From NCBI GenBank assembly GCA_014584315.1, contig JACTNA010000015.1, forward strand, positions 1 through 59,824: DNA of 59,824 bases, read 5' to 3'. The notes under the pieces were generated by a model, which was given only the letters and a program-made list of their open reading frames with translations, was not told the DNA's origin and searched no databases. A program made the position numbers and the translations under genes. Positions 43,738 through 51,336 of the stretch are shown piece after piece. The stretch comes from Planctomycetota bacterium (GTDB lineage Bacteria > Planctomycetota > Phycisphaerae > Phycisphaerales > UBA1924). Position 1 is the stretch's first letter. Each line of letters begins with the position of its first letter.

Positions 43738-43758
43738 ATGGTATCGCCCACCTACCAT
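43738..43758. promoter_or_regulatory. Back-to-back promoters of lipB and lpxA
   Basis: TACCAT on the minus strand (43743-43738) lies 5 nt before lipB GTG 43732. TACCAT on the plus strand (43753-43758) lies 8 nt before lpxA ATG 43767. The two -10 elements are 9 bp apart, so each promoter's -35 region must lie in or over the other gene's start. Simultaneous initiation looks sterically unlikely. Confidence 0.55.
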
Positions 43759-43766
43759 CCCCCCCG

Positions 43767-44630
43767 ATGCCCACCGTCCACCCCTCCGCCGTTCTCTCGG
43801 GCGATTGCGACCTCGCCGATTCGGTCGAGATCGGGCCCGGCTGCGTCCTCGCCGGACCCGTCCGGCTCGCCGAGGGCGTTCGCCTCCTCGCCAACGTCCA
43901 CCTCCGCGGCCCGGTCACCATCGGCCCGCGCACCATCCTCTACCCCTTCGCCTGCCTCGGCTTCGAGCCGCAGGACTACAAGTTCAAGCCGGGCGCCCCC
44001 ACGGCGGGTGTGGTCGTCGGCGCGGACTGCCTGATCCGCGAGCACGCGACCGTCCACGCCGCCAGCAACGAGACCGCCCCCACCACCATCGGCGACCGCG
44101 TCTTCATGATGGTCGCCTCGCACGTCGGCCACGACGCCCGCGTCGGCAACGGCGTCGTCATGGTCAACTACGCCGGCGTCTCGGGGCACGCCGACATCGC
44201 CGACAACGCCACCCTCTCCGGCCACGTCGGCATCCACCAGTTCGTCCGCGTCGGCCGCCTCGCCTTCATCTCCGGCGGCGTCGCCGTCTCAAAGGACGTC
44301 CCCCCCTTCTGCATGGCCCCCGAACGCAACCGCATCGGCGGCCTGAACCTCGTCGGCATGCGCCGCGCCGGCATCCCCCGCCACGAGATCACCGAAGTCC
44401 GCCGCGCCTTCCGCGACGTCTTCCGCGCCCCCGTCCCCCACGACGAGGCCCTCGACATCCTGCGCGAGCGTGCCACCAGCTCCCCGGCCGTCGCCGAACT
44501 CGCCGACTTCGTCGCCGGAACGAAGCGCGGCATCTGCCCCGGCATGGGCAGGCCGCCCCGCCTGCTCACCACCTGGCTCCAGATGAAGCGTCGCGGCGTC
44601 ACCCTCCCGGACTTCGACGAAGACGAGTAA
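43767..44630 (+). CDS. lpxA: Acyl-ACP--UDP-N-acetylglucosamine O-acyltransferase
   Basis: LpxA starts lipid A synthesis by acylating UDP-GlcNAc. The 287-residue left-handed beta-helix protein has many hexapeptide repeats (VHPSAVLSGDCDLADSVEIG...), the catalytic His in SHVGHDARVGN, and the C-terminal helical part starting MRRAGIPRHEI. LYPFACLGFEPQDYKFKPG corresponds to E. coli VIGGPPQD(L)KY. No other lpx genes lie nearby, whereas proteobacteria cluster lpxD-fabZ-lpxA. It implies an outer membrane with lipid A. The start has TACCAT 8 nt upstream. Confidence 0.94.
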   Translation: MPTVHPSAVLSGDCDLADSVEIGPGCVLAGPVRLAEGVRLLANVHLRGPVTIGPRTILYPFACLGFEPQDYKFKPGAPTAGVVVGADCLIREHATVHAASNETAPTTIGDRVFMMVASHVGHDARVGNGVVMVNYAGVSGHADIADNATLSGHVGIHQFVRVGRLAFISGGVAVSKDVPPFCMAPERNRIGGLNLVGMRRAGIPRHEITEVRRAFRDVFRAPVPHDEALDILRERATSSPAVAELADFVAGTKRGICPGMGRPPRLLTTWLQMKRRGVTLPDFDEDE

Positions 44631-44639
44631 CCTGCACCC

Positions 44640-45560
44640 ATGCCGAGCAGCAGGCCCCCACTCCTACCCCCACTCCGACCCCCACTCCAGCCCGCCGAAC
44701 CCGCCCTCTGCGTCCTCGCCAGCAGTTCCTCAGGCAACTGCTCCGTCCTCACCCTGCCATCCGCCGCTTCCACCCCTTCCGCACTCCGGCCTCCCCCCTC
44801 ATTCCTCCTCATCGACATGGGCCTCGGCCTCCGCCGCACCCACGCCGAACTCGCCCGCCTCGGCCTCGCCCTCGACGACGCCTTCGCCATCATCCTGACC
44901 CACCTCGACACCGACCACTGGAATCCCGGCTGGGCCCGCTGGCTGCCGTCGCGCACGCGCATCCTCGCCCACCGCCGCCACGTCGAGTACGGCACGCGCT
45001 GGGGCGCGCTCCCACGCCGCGCCGAGCCGCTCGACGACGCCCTCGAACTCCCCGGCGGCGTCACAGCGCTCCCCACGCTCCTCTCGCACGACTCCCTCGG
45101 CGTCACCACGCTCCGCTTCGAGTTGCCGGGCGGAGACTCGCTCGGCTTCGCCACCGACGTCGGGCACGTCTCGCCCTCGCTCGTCGAGCGCCTCGCCGGC
45201 GTCGCCGTCCTCGCCATCGAGAGCAACTACTGCCCGCGCATGCAGGCCGCGTCCGACCGCCCCTGGTGGCTCAAGCAGCGCATCATGGGCGGCTCGGGCC
45301 ACCTCAGCAACGAGCAGTGCGCCGACGCCGTCGCCCGCATCGCCCCCACGCGCCACGTCGTCCTGCTGCACCTCTCCCGCGACTGCAACCGCCCCGATGT
45401 CGCCGCCGAGCACCACCGCCGCGCGCCCTACGAACTCACCATCGCCTCGCACGAACACCCGACGCCGTGGGTCTCGCTCTCCGCTCAGAGCGGGGGCTTT
45501 CAAGCCCCCAACTCCCACACCTCCTCCCTTCCTTCCCCATCATGTGTCTCTCTCCCCTGA
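44640..45560 (+). CDS. Metallo-beta-lactamase-fold hydrolase, YycJ/WalJ-like
   Basis: A 306-residue metallohydrolase. SSSSGNCSVL, LLIDMGLGLRRT, the metal motif THLDTDHWNPG, GFATDVGHVS, ESNYCPRM, SGHLSNEQC and LLHLSRDCNRPDVAAEH match the YycJ branch, thought to be a 5'-exonuclease linked to DNA repair. The motif reads H-x-D-x-D-H, with Asp where H-x-H-x-D-H is usual, as in YycJ. The N-terminus is Pro-rich. The last 20 residues come from a repeat-derived extension. TAACCT lies 6 nt before ATG 44640. The stop overlaps the next gene (TGATG). Confidence 0.88.
   Translation: MPSSRPPLLPPLRPPLQPAEPALCVLASSSSGNCSVLTLPSAASTPSALRPPPSFLLIDMGLGLRRTHAELARLGLALDDAFAIILTHLDTDHWNPGWARWLPSRTRILAHRRHVEYGTRWGALPRRAEPLDDALELPGGVTALPTLLSHDSLGVTTLRFELPGGDSLGFATDVGHVSPSLVERLAGVAVLAIESNYCPRMQAASDRPWWLKQRIMGGSGHLSNEQCADAVARIAPTRHVVLLHLSRDCNRPDVAAEHHRRAPYELTIASHEHPTPWVSLSAQSGGFQAPNSHTSSLPSPSCVSLP
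45488..45510 (+). repeat. REP-like palindrome at the 3' end of the MBL gene
   Basis: GGGGGCTT (45492-45499), TC, AAGCCCCC (45502-45509) is a perfect 8-bp stem with a 2-nt loop. It is translated as SGGFQAPN near the C-terminus of the metallo-beta-lactamase-fold protein, so the natural stop was probably lost when the element inserted. Confidence 0.6.
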
Positions 45561-46360
45561 TGCCCCCCCCCGACTCTCAAGCCGCCGACGCCCGCCCCGG
45601 CCTCCTCGCCGCGCTCGCCCGCCTCATCCCCCGCCGTCCCGGCATCGTCATCGACGGCGTGCGCTACGTCGAGCGATTCCGCCCCGGCTCGCTCCCCCCC
45701 CTCCGCCCCGGCCGCGCCCGCGTGCGTGAGTACGACGTTCGCTTCCCGGACGGCTCGCGCGCCCGCATCCGCTGCACGCCCCGCCGCCAGTACGCCGACC
45801 TCGTGGGCGACTGGCCCCTCATCCCCTACCGCGTCGCCGCCACGCGCATCCGACCCGGCGCACGCATCCTCGACGCCCGCTGCGGCACGGGCTGCGGCGC
45901 GGCCCTGCTCGCCGAGGCCGTCGGCCCCTCCGGCGCGGTCGTCGCCCTCGAGACCGACGGCGAGTCCATCCGATACGCCCGCCGCCGCTACCCCGCCCCC
46001 ACCATCGCCTTCGAACTCGACGACCACGCCTCCTTGCACGGCGAACTCGACTGCGCATTCGACGCCGTGATCGCCGTCGGCGCGCTCCGCGCGGGCGCGG
46101 ACCACGCCGCCGACGCGGCCGAACTCTGGCGCGTCATCGCCCCCGGCGGCTGGCTCCTGCTCGTCGCCCCCACCGTGGAGCGCACCGCCCGCGACGACGA
46201 CGAACCCGGCCGGCCGGCCCCCCTCGACGAACCCGCCCTGCTCGCCCTGGTCCGCGATCTGCCGGACCTCGAACGCGCTCTCCCCGCCCCCGGCCTGGGC
46301 GCGGGCCGTGCGGGAGCATGGGCCTTCAAGGCGCTCCCCGACTCCCCCAGCGCGGATTGA
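45560..46360 (+). CDS. Class I methyltransferase-like protein with altered motif I
   Basis: A 266-residue protein, translationally coupled to the preceding gene (TGATG). Residues 100-230 form a Rossmann methyltransferase fold: motif I ILDARCGTGCGAALLA, motif II VVALETD, motif III-like FDAVIAVGA and AELWRVIAPGGWLLLVAP. Motif I reads D-A-R-C-G-T-G-C-G, with Arg where Gly or Ala is usual, yet the GxG core is kept, so SAM binding is plausible. The first 80 residues (IDGVRYVERF...VREYDVRFPDG) form a separate beta-rich part. Substrate unknown. Confidence 0.78.
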   Translation: MPPPDSQAADARPGLLAALARLIPRRPGIVIDGVRYVERFRPGSLPPLRPGRARVREYDVRFPDGSRARIRCTPRRQYADLVGDWPLIPYRVAATRIRPGARILDARCGTGCGAALLAEAVGPSGAVVALETDGESIRYARRRYPAPTIAFELDDHASLHGELDCAFDAVIAVGALRAGADHAADAAELWRVIAPGGWLLLVAPTVERTARDDDEPGRPAPLDEPALLALVRDLPDLERALPAPGLGAGRAGAWAFKALPDSPSAD

Positions 46361-46397
46361 CACGCTCAGAACTCAATCGAACCGCGCGGCGACGAAC

Positions 46398-46720
46398 GAG
46401 CCGCAACCGTGAGGGAGGCGGGTGGCAAGACTACCCGAGGGTGCCATCACTCGCGATCTCCGTCTCCTTCCTCGTTCTCCGCGCCCTTCGCCGCGCAGTG
46501 ATGCCGAAGTGGGGACGGTCGGGAGGGCACGACTGCGCCGCGGAGGATGGGTAGGAGGAGTCGAGAGAGGAGTTGCGGCGAGTCGTGGCACCCGCGGTTT
46601 GGGAGCCGGCGGCGGGAAGTCGTGCCACTCGCCTCGGAGGGTTGTGCTTGGAGGGGCAGACGTGCGCGGGCTCAAGCCCGCGGCTCCGAGTGGCTCCGAG
46701 TGGCTCCGAGCGGCTCGCAG
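46398..46720. repeat. Cluster of palindromic repeats in a gene-free gap
   Basis: The 412 bases between 46361 and 46772 hold no gene. A GAGCCGCAACCGTGAGGGAG element lies at 46398-46417, a sequence I recall as widespread in planctomycete genomes. GTGGCAC (46585-46591) pairs with GTGCCAC (46622-46628). CGCGGGCT-CA-AGCCCGCG (46665-46682) is a perfect 8-bp hairpin followed by three tandem 10-bp copies of TGGCTCCGAG-like sequence (46681-46710). The rsfS -10 element TACCCT is at 46761-46766. Confidence 0.55.
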
Positions 46721-46772
46721 GGGCTTGGAGGGACTCGTCACGCCCGAACACTCTCCCCCCTACCCTTGCCCG

Positions 46773-47201
46773 ATGACACGACCCGCGACGCCCCGGGCAG
46801 ACGCCGCCCAGCCCCACGCCGACGAAGCCACGCGCACCTTTGCCGTCAGCGTCGCGCGCCTGGCCCACGACGACAAGTGCGAGGATGTCCTGCTCCTCGA
46901 CGTGCGCGGCCTGAGCCAGATCACGGACTACTTCGTCATCGCCTCGGGCACCTCCGACCGCCAGATGCGGGCCGTCCTCGAGCACGTCAAGGAACTCGGC
47001 GACTCGACCGGCCACCCCTCCTTCCGCACGAACACCGACCAGGGCGGCACCTGGCTGCTGGCCGACTTCGTCGATGTCGTCGTCCACGTCTTCGAGCCGA
47101 ACACCCGCGCCCACTACGACCTCGAGATGCTCTGGGGCGACGCGCCCAGGATCGACTGGCGCAGACCCGCCGACGCGCCGAAGCCCGGCAAGGCCCGCTG
47201 A
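46773..47201 (+). CDS. rsfS: Ribosome silencing factor
   Basis: RsfS binds uL14 and blocks joining of ribosomal subunits when nutrients are scarce. The 142-residue protein has the family blocks KCEDVLLLDVRGLSQITDYFVIASGTSDRQ and WLLADFVDVVVHVF...YDLEMLW. TACCCT lies 6 nt before ATG 46773 with no Shine-Dalgarno. It is followed by aroB after 12 bp, so both share a transcript. The usual neighbours nadD and rlmH are not here. Confidence 0.95.
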   Translation: MTRPATPRADAAQPHADEATRTFAVSVARLAHDDKCEDVLLLDVRGLSQITDYFVIASGTSDRQMRAVLEHVKELGDSTGHPSFRTNTDQGGTWLLADFVDVVVHVFEPNTRAHYDLEMLWGDAPRIDWRRPADAPKPGKAR

Positions 47202-47213
47202 CCGACCCACGCC

Positions 47214-48401
47214 ATGCCCCCCCCTCCCCCCGTCACCGTCCGCGTCGAACTGGGCGACCGCGCCTACCCCGTCCTCATCGGACCCGCCATCCTCGCCTCC
47301 GTGCCGGATGCGCTCGGGCGCGCCCTCGGTGAACTCCCCCTCCGCGCCGGCCTCGTCGTCGATTCGGGCGCGGCCGACCACGCCGCACGCGCCGAACGCG
47401 CCCTCGCCTCCGCGGGCATCGAGCCTGTCCGTGTCGAGATCGAGCCGAGCGAGCGCACCAAGTCGCTCGCCACGCTCGAGACCGTTCTCGTCGCTCTCGC
47501 ACGCGCCCGCCTCGAGCGCGGCGAGCCTGTCGTCGCCGTCGGCGGGGGCATCGTCGGCGACCTCGCGGGCTTTGCGGCCGCCGCCTACCGCCGCGGCGTG
47601 CCCGTTCTCCAGTGCCCGACCACCCTCCTCGCCATGGTCGATGCCTCCGTCGGCGGCAAGACGGGGGTCAACCTCGACCTCGGCGAGGCGGGCGGCCTGG
47701 CCAAGAACATGGCCGGCGCGTTCCATCAGCCCCTCGCCGTCATCGCCGACATCGATACGCTGGCCACCCTGCCCCAACGCCACCTCCGTGCCGGCCTGGC
47801 CGAGTGCGTCAAGCACGCCCTCATCTCGGCCGACTTCGGCGACGACACCTACCTGGACTGGATCGCCGCCTCCATCGACGCCATCCTCGCCCTCGACCCG
47901 GACGCGATCACCGAACTCGTGCGCCGCTCCGTCCAGATCAAGGCCCGCATCGTGGCCGACGACGAGCGCGAGGAAGCCCGCCACGGGCGCGCCCTGCTGA
48001 ACCTCGGCCACACCTTCGCCCACGCGATCGAAACGCTCCCCTGGCTCACGCCCGACGGCGACCCGGCCCACGCGCCGCTCCAGCACGGCGAAGCCGTCGC
48101 GGTCGGCCTGATCGCCGCCTGCCGATGTGCGGAGCGACTCTCCCTCTGCCACCCCTCGCTCGGCGACGAGGCCGAGGCCGTCCTCCGCCGGATCGGCCTG
48201 CCCACGCGCCTCGCCGGCCTGCCGGACGACGCCACACTCGCCTCGCTCATGGGCGGCGACAAGAAAGTGCACGGCGGGCGTCTGCGACTCATCCTCCCGA
48301 CCGAACGGGGCCGGGCGCGCGTCGTCGACGACCCGCCCGCGCACGCCGTCCTCGCGGGCATCGGCGCGGTGCGCTCCGACCGCCCCACGGACTCCACCTG
48401 A
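47214..48401 (+). CDS. aroB: 3-dehydroquinate synthase
   Basis: AroB cyclises DAHP to 3-dehydroquinate in the shikimate pathway, using NAD and a divalent metal. The 395-residue product has the NAD site VVAVGGGIVGDLAGFAAA, PTTLLAMVDASVGGKTGVN, metal ligands Glu in LAECVKHALI and His in GHTFAHAIE and HGEAVAVGL, and MGGDKKVHGG. It starts 12 bp after rsfS. The 3' gap before the next gene (160 bp) shows no clear terminator. Confidence 0.96.
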   Translation: MPPPPPVTVRVELGDRAYPVLIGPAILASVPDALGRALGELPLRAGLVVDSGAADHAARAERALASAGIEPVRVEIEPSERTKSLATLETVLVALARARLERGEPVVAVGGGIVGDLAGFAAAAYRRGVPVLQCPTTLLAMVDASVGGKTGVNLDLGEAGGLAKNMAGAFHQPLAVIADIDTLATLPQRHLRAGLAECVKHALISADFGDDTYLDWIAASIDAILALDPDAITELVRRSVQIKARIVADDEREEARHGRALLNLGHTFAHAIETLPWLTPDGDPAHAPLQHGEAVAVGLIAACRCAERLSLCHPSLGDEAEAVLRRIGLPTRLAGLPDDATLASLMGGDKKVHGGRLRLILPTERGRARVVDDPPAHAVLAGIGAVRSDRPTDST

Positions 48402-48561
48402 TTGCCGGGCGGCGCGCGCAATCTTCAAGCGCAATTTCAGGCCGACCCGATAACCCCCCGGACGACTCCGTACGCCGCGCACCACCCGCGCGGTCGCCGC
48501 TGCCGGTTTGTACCCGGCTCGCCGAGCCGGGCGTTCACTCACGCCGCCCGCGAGGCCCATC

Positions 48562-50061
48562 GTGCGGACGATCGCGATCATCAACCAGAAGGGCGGCTGC
48601 GGCAAGACCACCACCGCCATCAACCTCGCGGCGGTCCTCGCCTCGGCGCACGACCTCCGCACGCTCCTGGTCGATGTCGATCCCCAATCGCACTGCGCCG
48701 CCGGCCTCGCGGTCCCCGAGCACCGCTTCGACCTCGACGTCACCGACGCGATCGTCGCCGCTCCCGCCCGCCGCACCGACCCGGCCCGCCTCGTCTGGCG
48801 ACCGTACCGCAACCTCGACCTGATCCCGAGCCGCATGAGGCTCGCCGGCCTCGAGTCCCCGCGCGGCGGCCTCGCCGACCGCGCGGACAAGGAACGCCGG
48901 CTCGCCTGGGTGCTCGAGGGGCTTGCCCACCACTACGACGCCTGCTTCATCGACTGCTCTCCCTCCATCGGCCTGCTCACCTTCAACGCCCTCACCGCCG
49001 CGGACGCCGTCCTCATCCCCGTCGAGACGAGTTACTTCTCGCTCCAGGGCGCGGCCAAGCAACTCGGCACGGTCCAGTCCCTCGGGCGCCGGCTCGGCCG
49101 TCGCATCCCGGCCTGGCTCCTGCCGACCCTGCACGAGGATGACGCCCCGCTCGCACGCGACCTGCTCGCCGAACTCCACCGTCGCTACGGCGACCGCGTC
49201 CTCCCCTGCACGATCCGCCGCGATCCGGCCCTGAAGGAGGCCGCCTCCTTCGGCCAGCCCGTCATCGAGTACGCCCCCGAGTCCGGCGGAGCCGCCGACT
49301 ATCGCTCCCTCGCGGAGACGCTCATCGCCCAGGCGGGCATCCCCCATGTCCGCGGAGGCGAGGCCCGCCCGGTGAAGCCCGCCACCGAAGCCGACGACCC
49401 CACGCTCGAGCACGATGACGAGCCGCCCGGCCCGCAACGCGAAGGCGACCCGACCATCCTCCCCACCGTCGTCACCACCCTTGATGCCGATGCCCCCGCC
49501 GCGCTCGCACAGCGCGTCATTGGGCCGGGCGTGTTCGTCGGGCCGCGTGAGCAGACCGTCGCCCCTTCGTTTTCCGCGACCAGCCCGCCGGCGCCGTCGC
49601 GCGCCGCGGACCTTGCCCAGCGAACGCAGACCCGCCAGCGCAGAGCCGCCCTCGCGGCCTGGGCCGCCGAGCGAGGTCTGAGCGACGACCTCATCCGCCA
49701 ACTCGATGCCGCGCCCCCCGGCGATACGGCCCTCCGACGCCTCTACGGCGCGCGACAGACGCCCGCCGGCGTCCTCTTCATCCAGCCCATCACGCTCGGC
49801 CGAACCGTCGCCGTCGCCGGCGACTTCAACCGCTGGTCCCCCGACGAGCACCATCTTCGTCGCAACGAGACTGTCGGGGTCTACGAGGCGTGCGTTCCTC
49901 TCCAGCCCGGACGCCGGCTCTACCGCCTCGTCGTGGACGGGCACTGGATCGCCGACCCGTACAACAGCGAGTGGGAACTCAACGCGTTCGGCGAGCCGAA
50001 CAGCGTCGTCGACGTCCGCCCCGCGGCCGCGCCGCTCCCAGGCGCCGCCGCCGTCCTCTGA
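48562..50061 (+). CDS. ParA/MinD-type ATPase fused to a CBM48/AMPK-beta-like domain
   Basis: A 499-residue cytoplasmic protein. Residues 1-255 are a ParA ATPase with the deviant Walker A KGGCGKTTT (10-18), Walker A' LLVDVDPQ (D40) and Walker B CFIDCSPSIGL. A linker (about 260-400) includes an acidic stretch and a helical segment. Residues 404-490 (GRTVAVAGDFNRWSPD...YRLVVDGHWIADPYNSEW) match the CBM48/AMPK-beta glycogen-recognition fold. GTG 48562, with GAGG 7 nt upstream, gives the standard ParA N-terminus. There is no parB or parS nearby, and the next gene is probably its partner. ParA-type ATPases position cargo on nucleoid or membrane; the sugar-binding-like domain suggests glycogen or cell-envelope cargo. 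That is inference. Confidence 0.85.
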   Translation: MRTIAIINQKGGCGKTTTAINLAAVLASAHDLRTLLVDVDPQSHCAAGLAVPEHRFDLDVTDAIVAAPARRTDPARLVWRPYRNLDLIPSRMRLAGLESPRGGLADRADKERRLAWVLEGLAHHYDACFIDCSPSIGLLTFNALTAADAVLIPVETSYFSLQGAAKQLGTVQSLGRRLGRRIPAWLLPTLHEDDAPLARDLLAELHRRYGDRVLPCTIRRDPALKEAASFGQPVIEYAPESGGAADYRSLAETLIAQAGIPHVRGGEARPVKPATEADDPTLEHDDEPPGPQREGDPTILPTVVTTLDADAPAALAQRVIGPGVFVGPREQTVAPSFSATSPPAPSRAADLAQRTQTRQRRAALAAWAAERGLSDDLIRQLDAAPPGDTALRRLYGARQTPAGVLFIQPITLGRTVAVAGDFNRWSPDEHHLRRNETVGVYEACVPLQPGRRLYRLVVDGHWIADPYNSEWELNAFGEPNSVVDVRPAAAPLPGAAAVL

Positions 50062-50082
50062 GACGAACCGAGGCTCGACACC

Positions 50083-51327
50083 ATGGACTCCCGCAACGGT
50101 TCACGCGACGCACCGCTCGACCCCTTCACCGTGCCGTTCATCTCGACGCCCACCGACCACGCCTACGACTCCCTCGCCGACCTCTTCCTCGGCGACGGCG
50201 CACTCGCCCCCGAACCCATGCGCCCGGCACCGGTGGCACAGGCGTCCCGCCTGTGTCCTGGCCCGGAGAGTCCAACTCCCGGAGACATCGAAGCCCTGAT
50301 CCTCGGCCACCTCCCCGTGCTCGCCTCGCCGTGGGTGCTGCAGTACGCGCGCCACCGCGCCGCCGAGGTCGGCGAGCCGGTCTCGCTCCTGCGCCTGAAC
50401 TCCGGCACCGCCAGCGTCGAGATCGTCGGCGCGGACCTGCCGACCGAGACGCCGACCAACACCATCGACGAAGCGATCGACCGCGCGAAGTCCATCTCCC
50501 GCCGCTGGCTCATTCGCGTGGACGAGACCAACGAGATCGCGCTCGCCGAGGCGATCGCGGCCGACACGCCCGCCACGCTCACGCTGCTGACCGGCGCGGA
50601 CGACACCGCCGTCGCCGCCTGCTACCGCACGCTCAAGGCGCTCGCCGAGGCGATCGTCGGCGCGTCGGATGACCTGCCCACGCTCCGCGTCGTCGTCATG
50701 GGCGCGAACGCCGACGCGGCCGCACACGCCGGACGCAAGATCCGGCAGGCCGCCGCGACCTTCCTCGGCCTGCCCCCCGAACTCGCCCAGCCCGTCCCCC
50801 GCATGGTCCCCGCCCGCGCGATCAACCTGTTCCGCGGCCCGACGGACCGGTCCCCGGGCTCGCTCCTCGCGCTCGTGCGCGAACAGCCCCGGGTACCCCG
50901 CAACTCCGTGGCGGCTCCCCCCCCTCAATCCGCTTCTCCCCCCCCGATTCCCGTGACGCCTCGGCCCACGCCCACCGACGCGCTCGCTCCTCTCCTGCCG
51001 GGTCTCCGGCCGCTCTCCGCGCGCAGCCCCATCGCGCAAGGGGTCGAACTCGCCACGGACGCCGAGGGTCGGCTCCATCTGCTCGCCCGCGCCGAAACCC
51101 CCGACGCCTGCCCCGCCGCGGCCGCCGCGCTCACCGCCGCCGACGCATGGGCGCAGGCCCACGCCCGGCTGCTCTGCGCGGCCGAGCCATCGCTCCGCTC
51201 CGCTGAGTCCCCCTCCCTGCACCTGCTCACGCCGACGCCACGCGCCGCCCGCGCCCTCGTCGGCTCCTCGATCCGCATCCACGCGCTCGCGAACGCCAAC
51301 GGCGCCTGGGCGGCCGTCGAACTCTGA
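50083..51327 (+). CDS. Unknown protein, likely ParA partner with degenerate MinD/FlhG-like fold
   Basis: A 414-residue protein encoded 21 bp after the ParA-CBM48 gene. I do not recognise a named family. Residues about 66-250 have the rhythm of the SIMIBI ATPases. LPVLASPWVLQYARHRAAE stands where the P-loop and following helix would be, but no GKT is present. LTLLTGADDTAVAACYRTLKAL and RVVVMGANADAAAHAGRKI resemble the later FlhG stretches TTPEPTAITDAY and NMVRS-x-x-EA. A Pro-rich linker (about 280-305) leads to a C-terminal alpha/beta domain. A palindromic repeat is inserted in frame at residues 50-60. Confidence 0.6.
   Translation: MDSRNGSRDAPLDPFTVPFISTPTDHAYDSLADLFLGDGALAPEPMRPAPVAQASRLCPGPESPTPGDIEALILGHLPVLASPWVLQYARHRAAEVGEPVSLLRLNSGTASVEIVGADLPTETPTNTIDEAIDRAKSISRRWLIRVDETNEIALAEAIAADTPATLTLLTGADDTAVAACYRTLKALAEAIVGASDDLPTLRVVVMGANADAAAHAGRKIRQAAATFLGLPPELAQPVPRMVPARAINLFRGPTDRSPGSLLALVREQPRVPRNSVAAPPPQSASPPPIPVTPRPTPTDALAPLLPGLRPLSARSPIAQGVELATDAEGRLHLLARAETPDACPAAAAALTAADAWAQAHARLLCAAEPSLRSAESPSLHLLTPTPRAARALVGSSIRIHALANANGAWAAVEL
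50237..50255 (+). repeat. Perfect palindrome inserted in frame in the ParA-partner gene
   Basis: CACAGGCG, TCC, CGCCTGTG is a perfect 8-bp stem with a 3-nt loop, translated AQASRLC. A REP element of this type is common in planctomycete and verrucomicrobial genomes as far as I recall. It sits in a disordered-looking segment before the folded region. Confidence 0.65.
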
Positions 51328-51336
51328 ACGACGCAT

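Noticed and set aside
43181..45559. Long plus-strand frame leading into the methyltransferase
   Set aside because: It is antisense to lipB and out of frame with lpxA and the MBL gene. The Arg/Pro-rich product has no fold. The TGATG overlap at 45560 marks the true start.
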